Below are positions 7,065 through 8,903 of a stretch of DNA of 8,903 bases, one piece after another. Each line of letters begins with the position of its first letter. The first letter of the stretch is position 1. A program made the position numbers and the translations under genes. The notes under the pieces were generated by a model. The model saw only the letters and a program-made list of their open reading frames with translations, did not search any database and had not been told where the DNA came from. The DNA comes from Thiotrichaceae bacterium (lineage in GTDB: Bacteria; Pseudomonadota; Gammaproteobacteria; Thiotrichales; Thiotrichaceae): contig JALVFC010000360.1 of the NCBI GenBank assembly GCA_027030285.1, forward strand, positions 1 through 8,903. Reading direction: 5' to 3'.

Positions 7065-7193
7065 GACTCATTGAGTGGCACCGTTTATGGTGTTACTCAT
7101 TACAAGACTTAGCAGTCGTATACAAAAGGACGTGCGATTTCAGCCGCGCCAGCAGAGGCTATTACCTATGCTGCTGCTTTCAGTCAGCTATAA
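7065..7193 (+). other. Degenerate sequence between cytochrome relic and DUF3301 gene
   Basis: This stretch of about 130 bp has no intact gene. In the same frame as the cytochrome tail it reads DSLSGTVYGVTHYKT, a TAG at 7110-7112, then QSYTKGRAISAAPAEAITYA and a few more residues to a TAA at 7191-7193. The composition is protein-like, so it could be the end of another decayed gene, but I recognise no family and chance is possible. Its last bases overlap the end of the convergent DUF3301 gene. Confidence 0.25.
7072..7099. repeat. 11-bp stem hairpin downstream of the cytochrome relic
   Basis: An inverted repeat pairs TGAGTGGCACC (7072-7082) with GGTGTTACTCA (7089-7099) around a 6-nt loop. As plus-strand RNA all eleven pairs form, two of them G-U. 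No U-run follows, so intrinsic termination is uncertain. It starts 7 bp after the relic's stop codon and may be the old 3' hairpin of the cytochrome transcript. Confidence 0.55.
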
Positions 7194-7508
7194 AATGGTT
7201 ACTCCACTGTCATCATCAAGTTGTACCTGTTGTACCCATTTACCTTGCATGATAGCCCGTCCATTGCGTCGTTCAGTGCCCTGAATACTGTATTCAAATG
7301 CATAAATTCTTTTAAAACCCAACCGCCCCCGGGAGTTTCTCGCCAGCTTGATACTCTGTAAAGAAACTGTCTGATCCAGCAATTGCACATCTATATCCTG
7401 ACAAGCTCTGCGAGCAGCAATGATTGCATTCTCACGGCATTTCATGGAATCCAGCCAGAAAAAAACCAGTCCTGCCAAAATCAGTAGTACAATAAAAACA
7501 CTATTCAT
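7188..7508 (-). CDS. DUF3301 domain-containing membrane-anchored protein
   Basis: This is a small protein of 106 residues matching the gammaproteobacterial DUF3301 family, whose function is unknown. Residues 4-19 are hydrophobic and probably a single membrane anchor (VFIVLLILAGLVFFWL). A soluble domain follows with the family pattern: W18, CRENA (24-28), the helix AARRAC (31-36), LLDQTVSL (43-50), RGRLGFKRIYAFEYS (60-74) and a final strand-rich part with GTERRNGRAIMQGKWV. The ATG at 7506-7508 has GGGTAG as a fair ribosome binding site. It faces away from the inositol-monophosphatase-like gene, whose start is only about 10 bp off, so the two may share a control region. It converges on the cytochrome relic. 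Confidence 0.85.
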   Translation of the reverse strand: MNSVFIVLLILAGLVFFWLDSMKCRENAIIAARRACQDIDVQLLDQTVSLQSIKLARNSRGRLGFKRIYAFEYSIQGTERRNGRAIMQGKWVQQVQLDDDSGVTIL

Positions 7509-7517
7509 AATCTACCC

Positions 7518-8327
7518 GTGTCAATGAACCTGCCCGATAAAAAAACTATCGAAGACCTGCTTAAACAGGTCTCAAAAGAAGAAATACTGCCACGTTTTCT
7601 GCAAACAGGCTATGAAATTAAAGACGATGGCAGCCTGCTAACCGAAGCAGATCTGGCTACCGATCAGCGCATCCAGCAAACCCTGGCAAGCCTGTACCCG
7701 GATATCGCCTTTTTAAGCGAAGAAATGCCGCTTGCCACCCAGCAGTGGTTGTTAAAGGAAGAACCTTTATTGTGGTGCCTGGATCCCCTAGATGGCACCA
7801 GTAACTTTGCAGCCGGTATTCCTCTGTTTGCCACTTCACTTGCATTAATTAGCCGTGGTGAGGTGGTGATGGGTTTTACCTACGATCCAATACGCGATGA
7901 AATGTTCAGTGCGGTAAAGCGGCAAGGTGCCTGGCTAAATGGTACACGTTTAGAATGTCAATCCAGTGGCTTTACGCTGGATAATGCGATCGCCATTGTT
8001 GATCTGAAACGCCTCTCTCCTGCCCTGGCACAACGTATCCTCACTCAGCCACCCTACAAATCACAGCGCAACCTGGGAAGCTGTGTGCTCGAATGGGCAT
8101 GGATGGCAGCAAACAGAGGGCATCTGTATTTGCATGGTGGCATGAAACTATGGGATCTGGCAGCAGGTACACTTATTCTGCAAGAAGCTGGAGGCTATGC
8201 TTGTACACTTGACAATGAGAGTGTCTTTAAACCCGCCATGGAAGCGCGTTCAGTTGTCATCTCTCCAGATAAACAGCTATTCCAGCAATGGCAAAATTAT
8301 CTATTTTCCTGCCTCAATAGCAGTTAA
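7518..8327 (+). CDS. Inositol monophosphatase family protein
   Basis: This is a 269-residue cytoplasmic Mg-dependent phosphatase of the FIG/IMPase superfamily. The metal-binding signatures are complete: E68-E69 in FLSEEM, DPLDGTSNF at 89-97 (D89, D92 and T94) and LWDLAAGTLILQEAGG at 211-226 (D213). An early LTEADLATDQ (41-50) matches the family's TxAD element. The true substrate cannot be read from sequence: members hydrolyse inositol phosphate, 3'-phosphoadenosine phosphate (CysQ), fructose-1,6-bisphosphate or histidinol phosphate. The pattern resembles the general SuhB/CysQ-like group, so no symbol is given. The start is uncertain: GTG at 7518 or ATG at 7524, neither with a good ribosome binding site. 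Either start leaves only a 9- to 15-bp gap to the divergent DUF3301 gene, so the promoter must lie within that gene. The stop is followed by the dodecin control region. Confidence 0.9.
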   Translation: MSMNLPDKKTIEDLLKQVSKEEILPRFLQTGYEIKDDGSLLTEADLATDQRIQQTLASLYPDIAFLSEEMPLATQQWLLKEEPLLWCLDPLDGTSNFAAGIPLFATSLALISRGEVVMGFTYDPIRDEMFSAVKRQGAWLNGTRLECQSSGFTLDNAIAIVDLKRLSPALAQRILTQPPYKSQRNLGSCVLEWAWMAANRGHLYLHGGMKLWDLAAGTLILQEAGGYACTLDNESVFKPAMEARSVVISPDKQLFQQWQNYLFSCLNSS

Positions 8328-8475
8328 TCAAACATACTCAGCCAGCCTTCCAGCGTGCATTCTTAATTTCACTTAACAAAAAATTGATCACGTTAATCCG
8401 GTTAGATCCTGTTTAAACAGGCGTCATGCTCGTTAATGTCTATACTAAATACGACATTAACTTAAGGAGAAAACC
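8328..8475 (+). promoter_or_regulatory. Dodecin upstream region with palindrome, inverted repeat and -10 candidate
   Basis: This 148-bp gap precedes the dodecin gene. TATACT at 8441-8446 is a likely -10 and would start transcription near 8453, leaving a leader of about 23 nt. The -35 position holds no TTGACA; instead a perfect 14-bp palindrome, CCTGTTTAAACAGG, lies at 8408-8421. A perfect 9-bp inverted repeat, GTTAATGTC (8432-8440) and GACATTAAC (8453-8461), brackets the -10 with a 12-bp spacer. CGTTAAT occurs at 8391-8397 and again at 8431-8437, exactly 40 bp apart. These look like operator sites, but the regulator is unknown. Confidence 0.5.
8464..8469 (+). promoter_or_regulatory. Strong Shine-Dalgarno (AAGGAG) of dodecin gene
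   Basis: AAGGAG stands 6 nt before the ATG at 8476. It is the best ribosome binding site in the window and fixes the start of the dodecin gene. It suggests high translation. Confidence 0.85.
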
Positions 8476-8679
8476 ATGTCTGTCGCAAAAATAACTGAAA
8501 TTTCATCCTCATCAACCAAAAGCTTTGAAGATGCAGTAGAAAGTGGCATCGCCCGAGCCAACAAGACCCTGAAAAACATACAAAGCGCATGGGTCGCTGA
8601 CCAACAAGTGAGGGTCAGGGATGGTGCAATATCTGACTATACCGTGCGCATGAAGGTTACTTTCGTTCTCAATGATTAG
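8476..8679 (+). CDS. Dodecin (flavin-binding dodecameric protein)
   Basis: This is a 67-residue cytoplasmic protein with the full dodecin pattern: KITEISSSSTKSFEDAVESG, then a helix with IARANKTLKNIQSAWV and the last strands VRVRDGAISDYTVRMKVTF ending VLND. Dodecins form hollow 12-subunit spheres that store or buffer flavins (FMN, riboflavin, lumichrome), and some bind CoA. The Trp that sandwiches the flavin ring is W39 in SAWVADQQ. Length is typical. It is monocistronic by appearance: it has its own promoter region and strong ribosome binding site, and it is followed by a 104-bp gap before hemC. Confidence 0.93.
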   Translation: MSVAKITEISSSSTKSFEDAVESGIARANKTLKNIQSAWVADQQVRVRDGAISDYTVRMKVTFVLND

Positions 8680-8783
8680 GACTGCAAATAGCCTGTTTTC
8701 AGCCACCTGATTTGCAAATAGTCAGTAGAATAATCAGCCGAGATGCAGTAAAGTTCCATCTCCCTCAATAAACCCTGATTATC
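8680..8783. other. Dodecin-hemC intergenic region
   Basis: A 104-bp gap. The 9-mer TGCAAATAG occurs twice, at 8683-8691 and 8713-8721, 30 bp apart, and the second copy overlaps the 10-bp palindrome ATTTGCAAAT (8710-8719). There is no clear terminator with a T-run, no strong -10/-35 pair and no strong ribosome binding site before hemC. Confidence 0.35.
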
Positions 8784-8903
8784 ATGTCTGACACATTACG
8801 CATCGCCACCCGCAAAAGCCCGCTTGCACTCTGGCAAGCCAATGAAGTAGCGCGTCAATTAAAAATTCACCATCCTGAATTGCACGTTGAACTCGTTACG
8901 ATG
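8784..8903 (+). CDS. hemC: Hydroxymethylbilane synthase (porphobilinogen deaminase), N-terminal part, cut by window edge
   Basis: This is the first 40 codons of HemC, the cytoplasmic enzyme that joins four porphobilinogen units into hydroxymethylbilane in heme synthesis. The segment LRIATRKSPLALWQANEVA (5-23) carries the near-invariant ATRxSPLALWQA motif, and HPELHVELVTM (30-40) follows as in E. coli HemC. The frame is open to the right edge of the window. The ATG at 8784 gives the standard N-terminus, although no good Shine-Dalgarno precedes it. hemD often follows this gene, but that lies outside the window. Confidence 0.95.
   Translation, partial: MSDTLRIATRKSPLALWQANEVARQLKIHHPELHVELVTM

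Noticed and set aside
7075..7284. A 69-codon plus-strand frame
   Set aside because: It overlaps the DUF3301 gene antisense and its translation is Ser/Leu/Cys-rich noise.
8683..8721. Direct repeat TGCAAATAG as an attachment site or mobile-element footprint
   Set aside because: Two 9-bp copies 30 bp apart in AT-rich DNA, with no integrase, tRNA or transposase nearby; chance is likely.

Overview
The window looks like chromosomal DNA from a gammaproteobacterium. The evidence is the rod-shape cluster mrdA-rodA-rlpA-dacA, the yffB-dapE pair, a DUF3301 gene and hemC, all of which resemble gammaproteobacterial versions. A multiheme cytochrome relic hints at a chemolithotrophic or methylotrophic lineage, but this is only a hint. 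I see no phage, transposon, CRISPR, tRNA or rRNA.

Bases 1-4453 are on the minus strand and read right to left: mrdA (PBP2), rodA, rlpA and the 5' part of dacA (PBP5/6 family). Together they build and trim the lateral cell wall. RodA polymerises lipid II, PBP2 crosslinks, RlpA cleaves glycan at the septum and DacA trims pentapeptides. mrdA and rodA abut with no gap. A 120-bp gap before rlpA holds a plausible extended -10 promoter, and mltB, often found there, is absent.

A 200-bp divergent intergenic region separates mrdA from yffB (ArsC/Spx-like thioredoxin fold) and dapE (succinyl-diaminopimelate desuccinylase) on the plus strand. DapE supplies the diaminopimelate used in the same peptidoglycan.

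Directly behind dapE (6140-7064) lies a broken multiheme c-type cytochrome gene. It has no start or signal peptide, four intact CxxCH motifs, a one-base frameshift and a fifth heme motif whose first Cys has become Tyr. About 130 bp of further degenerate sequence with a strong hairpin follows.

Next come a DUF3301 membrane-anchored small protein (minus strand) and an inositol-monophosphatase-family gene (plus strand), with starts only about 10 bp apart. Then come a dodecin gene behind a promoter region rich in symmetric elements, and the first 40 codons of hemC.

Most of the window is ordinary housekeeping DNA. The points most worth a second look are the cytochrome relic, the lysine-rich C-terminal tail of PBP2, a possible metal site in PBP2 with changed ligands, and the nested inverted repeats upstream of dodecin. 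I found no convincing new biological system.
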